Shown here: piece by piece, positions 26,123 to 33,776 of the stretch | Numbering within the stretch: position 1 is the first letter of the stretch | Layout of the letters: every line of letters starts with the position of its first letter | Assembly (NCBI RefSeq): GCF_003293845.1 | Contig: NZ_QLST01000002.1 | Coordinates: 124,001-188,000, forward strand | DNA: 64,000 nucleotides | Source: Flavobacterium tibetense | GTDB lineage: Bacteria > Bacteroidota > Bacteroidia > Flavobacteriales > Flavobacteriaceae | Reading direction: 5' to 3' | Notes under the pieces: generated by a model | The model's database searches: none | What the model saw: the letters and a program-made list of their open reading frames with translations, nothing else | What the model was told of the DNA's origin: nothing | Made by a program: the position numbers and the translations under genes

Positions 26123-26764
26123 ATGCATTTCATCTCAGAAGATTTAGAAGATTACGTAGCCAATCATTCGCAAGCTGAACCAGAATTATTGACTAAATTA
26201 AACAAAGAAACTTACCAAAAAATCATGCAACCGAGAATGCTTAGCGGGCATTTTCAAGGAAGAGTTTTGAGTATGTTATCCAAAATTATTCGTCCGAAAC
26301 ATATTTTGGAAATTGGAACGTATACAGGTTATGCTGCTTTATGTTTAGCAGAAGGAATGCAAGAAAACGGCACTTTAGACACCATTGACATCAACGAAGA
26401 ATTGGTTAGTATCCAAAATAAATATTTTGAAGCTTCACCTTGGAAAGACCAAATCTTCTCGCATTTAGGCGATGCATTGGAAATTATACCAAAACTAAAC
26501 AAGAAATTCGATTTGGTTTTTATTGATGCCGACAAAGAAAACTACATCAATTACTTTCATCTAATTGTTCCTTTAATGAATAAAGGCGGGATTATTTTAT
26601 CTGATAACGTTTTGTGGAGCGGCAAAGTTTTAGAACCTATTAGTGAAAAAGATACAAGTACCCAAGTTTTAGTTGAATACAACAAATTAATCAATGACGA
26701 TGCAAGAGTAGAAACCGTTTTGTTGCCTATTCGTGATGGTTTGACTGTTACTAGGGTTTTATAG
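26123..26764 (+). CDS. Class I SAM-dependent O-methyltransferase
   Basis: A 213-residue methyltransferase of the catechol/caffeoyl-CoA O-methyltransferase family. It has the SAM loop EIGTYTGYAALCLAEG (about 57-72), the acidic residue after strand 2 (TIDINEE), and the metal-binding DADKENY and DNVLWSGKV segments typical of this divalent-metal-dependent group. The acceptor is unknown. It starts 1 bp after the toxin stop. It converges with the PAP2 gene across a 9-bp gap. Confidence 0.9.
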   Translation: MHFISEDLEDYVANHSQAEPELLTKLNKETYQKIMQPRMLSGHFQGRVLSMLSKIIRPKHILEIGTYTGYAALCLAEGMQENGTLDTIDINEELVSIQNKYFEASPWKDQIFSHLGDALEIIPKLNKKFDLVFIDADKENYINYFHLIVPLMNKGGIILSDNVLWSGKVLEPISEKDTSTQVLVEYNKLINDDARVETVLLPIRDGLTVTRVL

Positions 26765-26768
26765 TTGG

Positions 26769-26794
26769 CAGTCTCAGTTTACAGTCTCAGTTTG
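26769..26794. repeat. 13-bp tandem repeat CAGTCTCAGTTT[A/G] x2
   Basis: Two copies lie end to end at the 3' junction of the O-methyltransferase and PAP2 genes; most of it overlaps the last codons of the PAP2 gene. It is of the same style as the other short intergenic word repeats in the window. Confidence 0.7.
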
Positions 26795-27349
26795 CCAATT
26801 GTATTTTTTAACAAAAAAAGTATACAATTTATAAAATCCAAATCCAAAAGTAGCTCCAAACAAATAACCAGTCAAAATATCGCCTGGAAAATGCAAGCCT
26901 AGATAAATGCGGCTGAAAGCGAAAATCAAGGGGAATAAGAAAAGTAAAAAAGCAAACTTATAATGTTTTCTTAATAACAGAAAAATGAAAGTTGTAGTCG
27001 CCATAGAATTTGAAGCGTGACCAGAAAAGAAACTAAAGGAATCTCTATGAATTACAATTCTAGCTATTCCGTTTACATCAGTATCGTTGCAAGGTCGTAA
27101 TCTTTCGAAGGAATATTTGAATAAATTGGTAATTTGGTCTGTGAAAGCAATTAAAACAGCCAAAAACAAGATTACAATTCCAAAATTTTTCCAACCAATT
27201 TTTCGTTGTATCAAGTAAAAAACAGCTAAGATAAATGGCGCCCAATTGAGTTGTTTGGTTATTATTTTCCAAAATTCATCATACGCTTCAGAGCCTAATC
27301 CGTTTAGGAATAGAAAAAGTTCTTTATCTAAGCTAATTAATTCTTCCAA
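26774..27349 (-). CDS. PAP2-family membrane phosphatase
   Basis: A 191-residue polytopic phosphatase that probably acts on undecaprenyl diphosphate or a lipid phosphate at the membrane. It has several hydrophobic helices and the three PAP2 signature motifs: KYSFERLRP, FFSGH (acid-base His) and SRIYLGLHFPGD (nucleophile His). Which lipid phosphate is the substrate cannot be told; UppP/BcrC-like recycling and lipid A phosphatase are both possible. It starts 2 bp after the tatA stop, so it is cotranscribed with tatA. Its 3' end contains a 13-bp direct repeat. Confidence 0.9.
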   Translation of the reverse strand: MEELISLDKELFLFLNGLGSEAYDEFWKIITKQLNWAPFILAVFYLIQRKIGWKNFGIVILFLAVLIAFTDQITNLFKYSFERLRPCNDTDVNGIARIVIHRDSFSFFSGHASNSMATTTFIFLLLRKHYKFAFLLFLFPLIFAFSRIYLGLHFPGDILTGYLFGATFGFGFYKLYTFFVKKYNWQTETVN

Positions 27350-27351
27350 AA

Positions 27352-27699
27352 TTACAATTGTCTTTTTATTGGTCCCGTTAAATTTTCGATATCTTCTTTT
27401 ACTTGTTCCACAGGATTTTGAATCGAAGATGTGATCGAATCCATTGGGTTAACCATTTTGGTAATGCCTTCTTTGGCTTTATTAATTTCTTCTGAAATAC
27501 CGCCTGTTAAGGAATTCATATCCATTCCGTTATCAGTTGCGCTTTTTTGAATTTCGCTTTTTAAATCATTGGTAGCATGTTTTAATTGCGCCATAGTTTT
27601 TCCTAGAAATCGCGCAATTTGCGGAATCTCTTTGGAACCAAAAAGCATCAATACTGCTAATATGACGAAGAAAAATTCTGAAAATCCAATTCCAAACAT
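27352..27699 (-). CDS. tatA: Twin-arginine translocase subunit TatA
   Basis: A 115-residue protein with one N-terminal transmembrane helix (about 6-20, SEFFFVILAVLMLFG), the conserved Phe-Gly hinge (FGSKEIPQIAR) and an amphipathic helix, the TatA/B architecture. A long acidic/Asn-rich cytoplasmic tail follows. TatA forms the pore for folded proteins. The hinge and length suit TatA rather than TatB. No tatC is present in this window. A -7 element lies 21 nt upstream. Confidence 0.92.
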   Translation of the reverse strand: MFGIGFSEFFFVILAVLMLFGSKEIPQIARFLGKTMAQLKHATNDLKSEIQKSATDNGMDMNSLTGGISEEINKAKEGITKMVNPMDSITSSIQNPVEQVKEDIENLTGPIKRQL

Positions 27700-27720
27700 A
27701 GTTGTTTTCTAATTTTGAAG

Positions 27721-27728
27721 CAAAGTTA
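27721..27728 (-). promoter_or_regulatory. Promoter -7 element TAACTTTG for tatA-PAP2
   Basis: Minus-strand match to TAnnTTTG, 21 nt before the tatA ATG and just downstream of the peptidase terminator, so tatA is transcribed independently. Confidence 0.55.
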
Positions 27729-27750
27729 CCAAATTTTTAACCGCTAAAAA

Positions 27751-27777
27751 CAAAAAAGACACTTAAAAAAAAGTGCC
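27751..27777 (-). terminator. Intrinsic terminator after the M1 peptidase gene
   Basis: On the minus strand GGCACTT and AAGTGTC (27771-27777 with 27758-27764, one G-U pair) form a 7-bp stem with a 6-base loop, followed by a T-tract. It lies about 14 bp past the stop at 27791. Confidence 0.75.
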
Positions 27778-27790
27778 TTCTTTGTTAAAA

Positions 27791-30070
27791 TTATTTTTTA
27801 TCAAGTTCGTCAAACTTTGATTTATCTTGAGTTGCTCTTGGCCAAACATTGTTTGTGGTATCAATATCGGCAGTTTCTAATTTTGGATCCACTTGAATTT
27901 TTACCATTTTCTTTTCCGTTGCGAAAACACGTTTTGCGGTATCATTATTTCTTCTCCAAATTTGCGCTGGGAACTTATGTAATTCTGTAGTTCCATCTTC
28001 AAAATGCAATTCAGCTATAATTGGCATAATTAATCCACCTGGTTTTTCAAATTCTACTTCGTAGAAATATTTTGGCGTTTTTAATTGTGCTTTTTCTGCT
28101 GCCGTGAAATTTGCATCTACATAATCGGAAACAATTTTTACTGAGCTATAATCAAATGGTTTGGCTAGTTCTTGTTTGAAATCTTCCGTTCCTTCAGTTA
28201 CCAAATACATCATTGGTTGTGCATCAGCGATTTTTCTTCCTCTACGGTTGAACATTTCTTTCACTTCAGCTGATGGATTTTCGGTAATAAAATACTGCTT
28301 TACATCTTTCACACCAATATCCGTATAATCTGTTGAGTAGAACCAACCTCGCCAAAACCAATCCAAATCCATTGCCGAAGCATCTTCCATTGTTCTGAAA
28401 AAATCTTCTGGTGTTGGATGTTTGAATTTCCAACGATTAGCATAGGTTTTGAATGCGTGATCAAATAATTCATGTCCCATAATCGTTTCACGTAAAATAT
28501 TCAATCCGGTTGCTGGTTTGCCGTAAGCATTAGCGCCAAATTGGTAAATGTTTTCAGAATTCGACATAATTGGCTCTAAAAACTGTTGGTTACCTTTCAT
28601 ATAAGGCACAATATTTTTGGCTGGACCTCTATTGGCTGGGAAATTAGGATCGAACGTTTGTTCTGTTAAAAATTCTAAGAAGGTATTCAATCCTTCATCC
28701 ATCCAACTCCATTGTCTTTCATCAGAATTTACAATCATTGGGAAATAGTTATGACCTACTTCGTGAATAATTACACCTAACATTCCGTATTTGATTCTAT
28801 CCGAATATTTTCCGTCTTTGTCTGGTCTTCCGTAGTTCCAGCAAATCATTGGGTATTCCATTCCTTGGTCTTCAGCAGAAATAGAAACTGCTTTTGGATA
28901 CGGATAATCAAATGTGTAATGCGAATAGCTTTTTAAAGTATGTGCAACAGCTCTCGTTGAATATTCCCCCCAAAGTGGATTTCCTTCTTTCGGATATAAT
29001 GAAATTGCCATTGGTTTTGCCGTTTCCAATTGGACTGCCATGGCATCTAAAATAAATTTTCTTGAAGTTGCAAAACCGAAATCACGAACATTTTGCGCTT
29101 TGAATTTCCAAGTTCTTTTTTGGTTAGAGAAACTTTTTTCTGCTTTTTCTGCTTCTTGTTGCGTTACGATTACCACTGGGTTATCGAAAGTTCTTTCTGC
29201 TAATTCCCAACGTTTGATTTGTTCCGCAGTAAAAACTTCTTTTCTGTTTTGTAAAACACCAGTAGCTTCCATAACGTGATCAGCTGGAACGGTAATATTT
29301 ACTTCATAATCACCGAAAGGTAAAGCAAATTCGCCTCTTCCCCAGAATTGCATATTTTGCCAACCTTCTACATCATTATAAACTGCCATTCTTGGAAAAA
29401 ACTGCGCAATAACGAATAATTTGTTTCCATCTTCAAACAATTCGTAACCAGAACGACCGTTATTTGCGCCTTCTTGATAGTTCACAATATTGTACCACCA
29501 TTTGATAGAAAAAGTAATTTTTTCACCACTTTTCAAAGGTTGCTTCAAATTGATACGCATCATGGTTTGGTTGATGGTATAACTCATGTCTTTTCCCTTA
29601 GCATCTTTCAAATATTCAATATTGAATCCGCCATCAAAAGGTTTGTCCATGTATTTTTTTACAAAACGATCAGCAGTTATTGCTTTGTCGATGTTTTGAG
29701 ATTCTACCAAAGGTGTTTTAGAATCTGGACGTTCGATATTTTGTTCCAATTGCACCCATAAATATTCTAAATTTTCTGGAGAATTGTTGTGATATGTAAT
29801 AGTCTCAACACCGTATAATTTGGAATTTTTATCATCTAATTCCAAATTCATTTTGTAATCCGCTTTTTGCTGATAATAAGCTGGTCCTGGCGCTCCTGAA
29901 GCCGTACGAAACATATTTGGCGTTGCCATAATGTCGTACATTTGTCGGAACTTATTGGTATTATAATGACCCTGTTCTCTTGGTTTTTCTTCTGTTTTTG
30001 TTTCTTGAGCAAAAGTCGAAAAACAAGTAGCAAATGCTACTATTATTGAGGCGAAAATGTTTTTTTTCAT
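27791..30070 (-). CDS. Secreted M1-family metallopeptidase (aminopeptidase N-like)
   Basis: A 759-residue zinc peptidase with a signal peptide (cleaved near FAQ, residue 21). It has an N-terminal beta-rich saddle domain, then the gluzincin site HEVGH (436-440) with the third zinc ligand Glu459 exactly 18 residues on (WMDEG). The exopeptidase motif is AEDQGMEYP (about 399-407), a variant of GAMEN. So the metal site is complete and peptidase activity is expected. It is likely periplasmic or surface-attached. It follows a DUF6702 gene with a 5-bp gap, forming an operon. Confidence 0.92.
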   Translation of the reverse strand: MKKNIFASIIVAFATCFSTFAQETKTEEKPREQGHYNTNKFRQMYDIMATPNMFRTASGAPGPAYYQQKADYKMNLELDDKNSKLYGVETITYHNNSPENLEYLWVQLEQNIERPDSKTPLVESQNIDKAITADRFVKKYMDKPFDGGFNIEYLKDAKGKDMSYTINQTMMRINLKQPLKSGEKITFSIKWWYNIVNYQEGANNGRSGYELFEDGNKLFVIAQFFPRMAVYNDVEGWQNMQFWGRGEFALPFGDYEVNITVPADHVMEATGVLQNRKEVFTAEQIKRWELAERTFDNPVVIVTQQEAEKAEKSFSNQKRTWKFKAQNVRDFGFATSRKFILDAMAVQLETAKPMAISLYPKEGNPLWGEYSTRAVAHTLKSYSHYTFDYPYPKAVSISAEDQGMEYPMICWNYGRPDKDGKYSDRIKYGMLGVIIHEVGHNYFPMIVNSDERQWSWMDEGLNTFLEFLTEQTFDPNFPANRGPAKNIVPYMKGNQQFLEPIMSNSENIYQFGANAYGKPATGLNILRETIMGHELFDHAFKTYANRWKFKHPTPEDFFRTMEDASAMDLDWFWRGWFYSTDYTDIGVKDVKQYFITENPSAEVKEMFNRRGRKIADAQPMMYLVTEGTEDFKQELAKPFDYSSVKIVSDYVDANFTAAEKAQLKTPKYFYEVEFEKPGGLIMPIIAELHFEDGTTELHKFPAQIWRRNNDTAKRVFATEKKMVKIQVDPKLETADIDTTNNVWPRATQDKSKFDELDKK

Positions 30071-30075
30071 GCTTT

Positions 30076-30576
30076 TTAGTACTTGATTAGCGCTGTTTTT
30101 TCAGTTTTAGTTAGTAAAAAACTTCTTTTGGTATTATTGATGTTGGTATGAACTAAATTTTGTTGGTCTGCGTATATTTCGGTTAACATATTGTTATAAA
30201 GTTCGAAAGTAGTAATTTTTTCGGAGAAATCTATTTTAAGGTAACAAATTAACACATCGTTTTCGGTTTCAAAACCCAGGAAAACTACTTCAGCGGTTTT
30301 ATTGTTCACATTGGCTTGAATACGTTGGCTAACATAACCTTTAATAAAATCTTTCGCTTCTGGAATTTCTTCTTTGGTAGCCAAATTAATTTTTTTATTG
30401 TATTTTTTCTCCAAGCCTTTTTCTAAATCATCAATAAAAATTCGGGTTGAAATTTCTATGCGATTTTTGTCTTCTGAATAAGCTACTTCGGTAACAGAAA
30501 CATAAAATTTGTGCCAAGTAAATGCACTTAAAGTTAGAAACAATCCAAAAACAACTATTTTATATTTCAATTTCAT
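30076..30576 (-). CDS. DUF6702-family secreted protein
   Basis: A 166-residue protein with a signal peptide-like N-terminus (KIVVFGLFLTLSAFTWHKFYVS) and an all-beta/alpha body. I recognise it as the family called DUF6702, often found just upstream of an M1 peptidase in flavobacteria, as here (5-bp gap). The function is unknown; the linkage suggests a role with the peptidase in the periplasm. No catalytic motif is visible. Confidence 0.78.
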   Translation of the reverse strand: MKLKYKIVVFGLFLTLSAFTWHKFYVSVTEVAYSEDKNRIEISTRIFIDDLEKGLEKKYNKKINLATKEEIPEAKDFIKGYVSQRIQANVNNKTAEVVFLGFETENDVLICYLKIDFSEKITTFELYNNMLTEIYADQQNLVHTNINNTKRSFLLTKTEKTALIKY

Positions 30577-30624
30577 TATTACTATTTTATCTATTTAGTC
30601 GCAAATTAACTAAAAAGTTACCAT

Positions 30625-31365
30625 TTATTGTTTTTCTTGTTCCAAAAAGCCTAAAAAATTTATTGCTAAATCACTTAGAAGCAATCCAGTGACAGGTTTA
30701 TTTCCATTTTTAATCGCTTTAGCCAATTCATCATTTTCAACAGCATAAAACAAAAAACCATCAATATACACTTCAGGAATTCCTAGTTCTTCTTTGAAGT
30801 ATTTTGTTTCGTAATTTTCTAGAATTTGCTGCATGAGTAGTTCTTTTCGTTCTACTTTGAGTTCTTTTTTAAGCATGGCGGTTCTCCCAGAAATCCCATT
30901 AATTATAGCATCCAGCGAAATTATGGTACCAACTGTCATTTCTGATGCCGTTTTCAATTTTCTTTCTGCTGGCGTATATGTTTTCATTCCTTTTGGAATA
31001 ATTCCTAAAGCTTCGGGAGTAATGTTTTTGTATTTGGTCATAGTCACTTCTTCTAATGGACTCACCAAAGCATTCATTTTAATAAATAGTAATTCTTCTG
31101 AAAAATCTTCTTTCTTTACTACATGATTTAAGGCTTCTAAATGAACCGCGCTAAAAATCAAAGTGTCTTTTTCGTTAGCATAAATAGTGAAGTAGCCACC
31201 CGCAGAAGTAACAACTCCTTTATTTTGGGTTTTGTTGATAACGTGAATACCTTCTAAATTGGTAGATTCAGAAACTATTTTTCCTTTCAAAGCCTCATTT
31301 TTCGATGTTTGTCCAAAGACAAAATTTGTAACCGTCATTAAAAAAAACAAAAAAATAATCTTCAT
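30625..31365 (-). CDS. Carboxypeptidase-regulatory-like domain protein (paralogue A)
   Basis: A 246-residue secreted protein: signal peptide ending VFGQ (about residue 19), then a CarboxypepD_reg-like beta-sandwich (about 27-105, KGKIVSESTNLEGIHVINKTQ...GGYFTI) and a helical C-terminal region. It is a tandem paralogue of the gene at 31367-32116: the first ~130 residues are nearly identical, the rest clearly divergent. Such domains usually occur in TonB-linked or surface proteins; here the domain is on its own, so its partner is unknown. It begins 1 bp after its paralogue ends. Confidence 0.82.
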   Translation of the reverse strand: MKIIFLFFLMTVTNFVFGQTSKNEALKGKIVSESTNLEGIHVINKTQNKGVVTSAGGYFTIYANEKDTLIFSAVHLEALNHVVKKEDFSEELLFIKMNALVSPLEEVTMTKYKNITPEALGIIPKGMKTYTPAERKLKTASEMTVGTIISLDAIINGISGRTAMLKKELKVERKELLMQQILENYETKYFKEELGIPEVYIDGFLFYAVENDELAKAIKNGNKPVTGLLLSDLAINFLGFLEQEKQ

Positions 31366-31366
31366 C

Positions 31367-32116
31367 TCAATTTGAATTTAAAAGCTTTAAAAAATCAATT
31401 GACTTCTGAGTTAAGATTAACTCCATTCTTAAATTATTTTCATTTAAAAAAGCAAATTCAAAATTTGCATCATCAATTAAATACAAAATAAAAGAATCAA
31501 CATAATCATCAGGAATTTTATGCTTCACAATAAAATATTTTTTTCCAAATGTTTGAATTATTTGTTGTTCTAAAAGCTCTTTTCTTTCAACATTAAACTC
31601 TTTTTTTAACATTCTAGTTCTTCCGCTCATACTATTAATAATAGCATCAAAGGACAAAGAAACTCCAGACTCATTTCCAGCATTCACTGTCATTTCAGTT
31701 TTCATTTCAGAAGCAGCCTTTAATCTTCTTTCCGCTGGTGTATAGGTTTTCATTCCTATTGGAATAATTCCTAAAGCTTCGGGAGTTATATTTTTGTATT
31801 TGGTCATAGTTACTTCTTCCAATGGGCTAACCAAAGCATTCATTTTAACAAAAAGTAATTCCGCTGAAAAATCTTCTTTTTTTACTACATGATTTACAGC
31901 TTCTAAATGAACCGCACTAAAAATCAGAGTATCTTTTTCGTTGGCATGAATGGTAAAATAACCTCCAGAAGTTGTCACAACTCCTTTATTTTGGGTTTTA
32001 TTAATAACGTGAATGCCTTCTAAATTTGTAGATTCAGAAATTATTTTTCCTTTGATCTCTGATTTTTGAGAAAAACAGAAGTTGGCTACTAGAAGAAAGA
32101 GTAAAAATTTTTTCAT
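31367..32116 (-). CDS. Carboxypeptidase-regulatory-like domain protein (paralogue B)
   Basis: A 249-residue secreted protein: signal peptide ending CFSQ (about residue 17), the same CarboxypepD_reg-like domain and a C-terminal helical region that differs from paralogue A. The shared block covers roughly residues 22-135 with only scattered substitutions; the C-terminal half retains perhaps 40 percent identity by eye. The two genes are an operon (1-bp gap) and a recent duplication, or an older one kept similar by gene conversion. Function unknown. Confidence 0.82.
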   Translation of the reverse strand: MKKFLLFLLVANFCFSQKSEIKGKIISESTNLEGIHVINKTQNKGVVTTSGGYFTIHANEKDTLIFSAVHLEAVNHVVKKEDFSAELLFVKMNALVSPLEEVTMTKYKNITPEALGIIPIGMKTYTPAERRLKAASEMKTEMTVNAGNESGVSLSFDAIINSMSGRTRMLKKEFNVERKELLEQQIIQTFGKKYFIVKHKIPDDYVDSFILYLIDDANFEFAFLNENNLRMELILTQKSIDFLKLLNSN

Positions 32117-32203
32117 GCATTTTATTTACAACTGAGTAAAAGTAATTCTATTCCTCTGAATGAAATACTAAAAAGATGATAAACTTATGTTAATAGAAAC
32201 TCG

Positions 32204-32211
32204 TAATTTTG
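32204..32211 (+). promoter_or_regulatory. Promoter -7 element TAATTTTG for pepE
   Basis: Exact match to TAnnTTTG, 31 nt before the pepE ATG at 32243. Confidence 0.55.
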
Positions 32212-32242
32212 TAAATCTTAATTACTTCGCAAAAAAAACAAT

Positions 32243-32950
32243 ATGAAGAAAATCATTATAGCGAGTACCTCAACATTACACAATGGCGGATATCTTGAGT
32301 ATTTATTACCCAATTTAAAACTACACTTTAAAGATGTAACGGAAATTCTTTTTATTCCTTACGCACGACCTAGTGGTATTTCACATGAAGATTATACTAG
32401 TAAAGTCGCATTAGCGTTTTCCGAAATAAACATTACTATAAAAGGAATCCACGAGTTTGAAAACCCAATCGAAGCTGTGGAACAAGCTCAAGGTATTTTT
32501 ACTGGTGGCGGGAACACTTTTTTATTAGTGAGCCAACTTTACAAAAACAATGTTTTATTAGCCGTAGAAAAAGCGGTTAAAAATGGAACTCCTTACTTAG
32601 GAACCAGTGCTGGTAGTAACATTTGCGGTTTAACTATGGGAACAACGAATGATATGCCCATCGTATATCCGCCAAGTTTTCAAACGTTTGGATTTGTTCC
32701 TTTTAATATTAATCCTCATTATTTAGATCCAATAGAAGGCTCAACGCACATGGGAGAAACTCGAGAAACCAGAATCAATGAATTTCATCAGTTCAATTCA
32801 CAACCTGTAATTGGACTTCGTGAGGGAAGTTGGTTAGAAGTTACTGGTGATTCCATAAAACTAAAAGGAAATCTGACTGCGAGAATTTTTACTAGAAACA
32901 ACGCGGCTTATGAAGTAGCACCTGAAACAGAACTAAACACTTTAAAATAA
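32243..32950 (+). CDS. pepE: Dipeptidase E (peptidase S51)
   Basis: Cytoplasmic serine peptidase that cleaves Asp-X dipeptides. The 235 residues show the nucleophile elbow GTSAGSN (120-126, Ser122), GIFTGGGNTF (about 84-93) and the NPHYLD segment containing the active-site histidine, matching the family closely in length and motif order. It has its own promoter and ends in a strong bidirectional hairpin shared with the tRNA-Gly genes on the other strand. Confidence 0.93.
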   Translation: MKKIIIASTSTLHNGGYLEYLLPNLKLHFKDVTEILFIPYARPSGISHEDYTSKVALAFSEINITIKGIHEFENPIEAVEQAQGIFTGGGNTFLLVSQLYKNNVLLAVEKAVKNGTPYLGTSAGSNICGLTMGTTNDMPIVYPPSFQTFGFVPFNINPHYLDPIEGSTHMGETRETRINEFHQFNSQPVIGLREGSWLEVTGDSIKLKGNLTARIFTRNNAAYEVAPETELNTLK

Positions 32951-32978
32951 AAAAAGCCTTGCAAATGCAAGGCTTTTT
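32951..32978. terminator. Bidirectional intrinsic terminator between pepE and the tRNA-Gly pair
   Basis: AAAAAGCCTTGC and GCAAGGCTTTTT form a 12-bp perfect stem with loop AAAT. The A/T flanks give a T-tract in both directions, so it can end pepE (plus) and the tRNA transcript (minus). Confidence 0.9.
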
Positions 32979-32983
32979 AGCAG

Positions 32984-33056
<73 letters not shown>

Positions 33057-33090
33057 AGGTGATACTTTTTAAAACTTTATCGGGTTTTTG

Positions 33091-33163
<73 letters not shown>

Positions 33164-33193
33164 ATACAGAATGATTCTCTCATTTTGTGGGTG

Positions 33194-33226
33194 CAAATAT
33201 ACTCTAAAACTTTATTTACGTGCAAA
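33194..33226 (-). promoter_or_regulatory. Promoter of the tRNA-Gly operon
   Basis: On the minus strand TTTG (33223-33226), a 21-bp spacer and TATATTTG (33194-33201) match both elements of the flavobacterial promoter. It lies 30 nt upstream of the first tRNA. Confidence 0.7.
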
Positions 33227-33318
33227 TTTTTTTTTGAAAATTTTAGATTTATCTTTATAAACCCATTTTCACTTCCCCTACTGAGTTGGCAAACTGTTTA
33301 GAATTAAAAAGTTACAAA

Positions 33319-33756
33319 ATGATAATCCTAAAAGAAATAACAGCTTTAGCAACTTATCCGGTTCGACATCCTGTTTTAAGAAAAGGAAAACCTATTGAAA
33401 CCTGTTCTTTTGATAACGACGATAATCCAACAACTAAACATTTTGGCTTATTTGATAATGAAGAACTAAAGGGAGTTGTCTCTGTTTTTGAGAAAAAAAA
33501 TCCTGTTTTTAATGAAACGAAGCAATTTCAAATACGTGGTATGGCGGTTTTAGAGAGCGCCCAAGGCTATGGTTTTGGAAAAATACTAATGCTAGAAGCT
33601 GAAAAATATTGCAAAACTGAAAATGAAGCAATTATCTGGTTTAATGCCAGAGAAAATGCAGTTGGATTCTATGAAAATATGGGTTATACAATTAATGGTA
33701 CATCTTTTGATATTGCTGGTATTGGTACACATTATATTATGTACAAACGACTCTAA
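33319..33756 (+). CDS. GNAT-family N-acetyltransferase
   Basis: A 145-residue acetyltransferase. It shows the GNAT acetyl-CoA signature in strand 4-helix 3 (FQIRGMAVLESAQGYGFGKILM, motif QGYGFGK) and the C-terminal NAVGFYENMGY. The start at 33319 (MIILKEITALATYPVRHP) is chosen over an in-frame ATG at 33286 because it matches the usual length and conserved beginning of this group. The acceptor substrate is unknown. It precedes the L,D-transpeptidase by 20 bp, possibly an operon. Confidence 0.85.
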   Translation: MIILKEITALATYPVRHPVLRKGKPIETCSFDNDDNPTTKHFGLFDNEELKGVVSVFEKKNPVFNETKQFQIRGMAVLESAQGYGFGKILMLEAEKYCKTENEAIIWFNARENAVGFYENMGYTINGTSFDIAGIGTHYIMYKRL

Positions 33757-33776
33757 AAAAGATTTCTTAAAAATAT

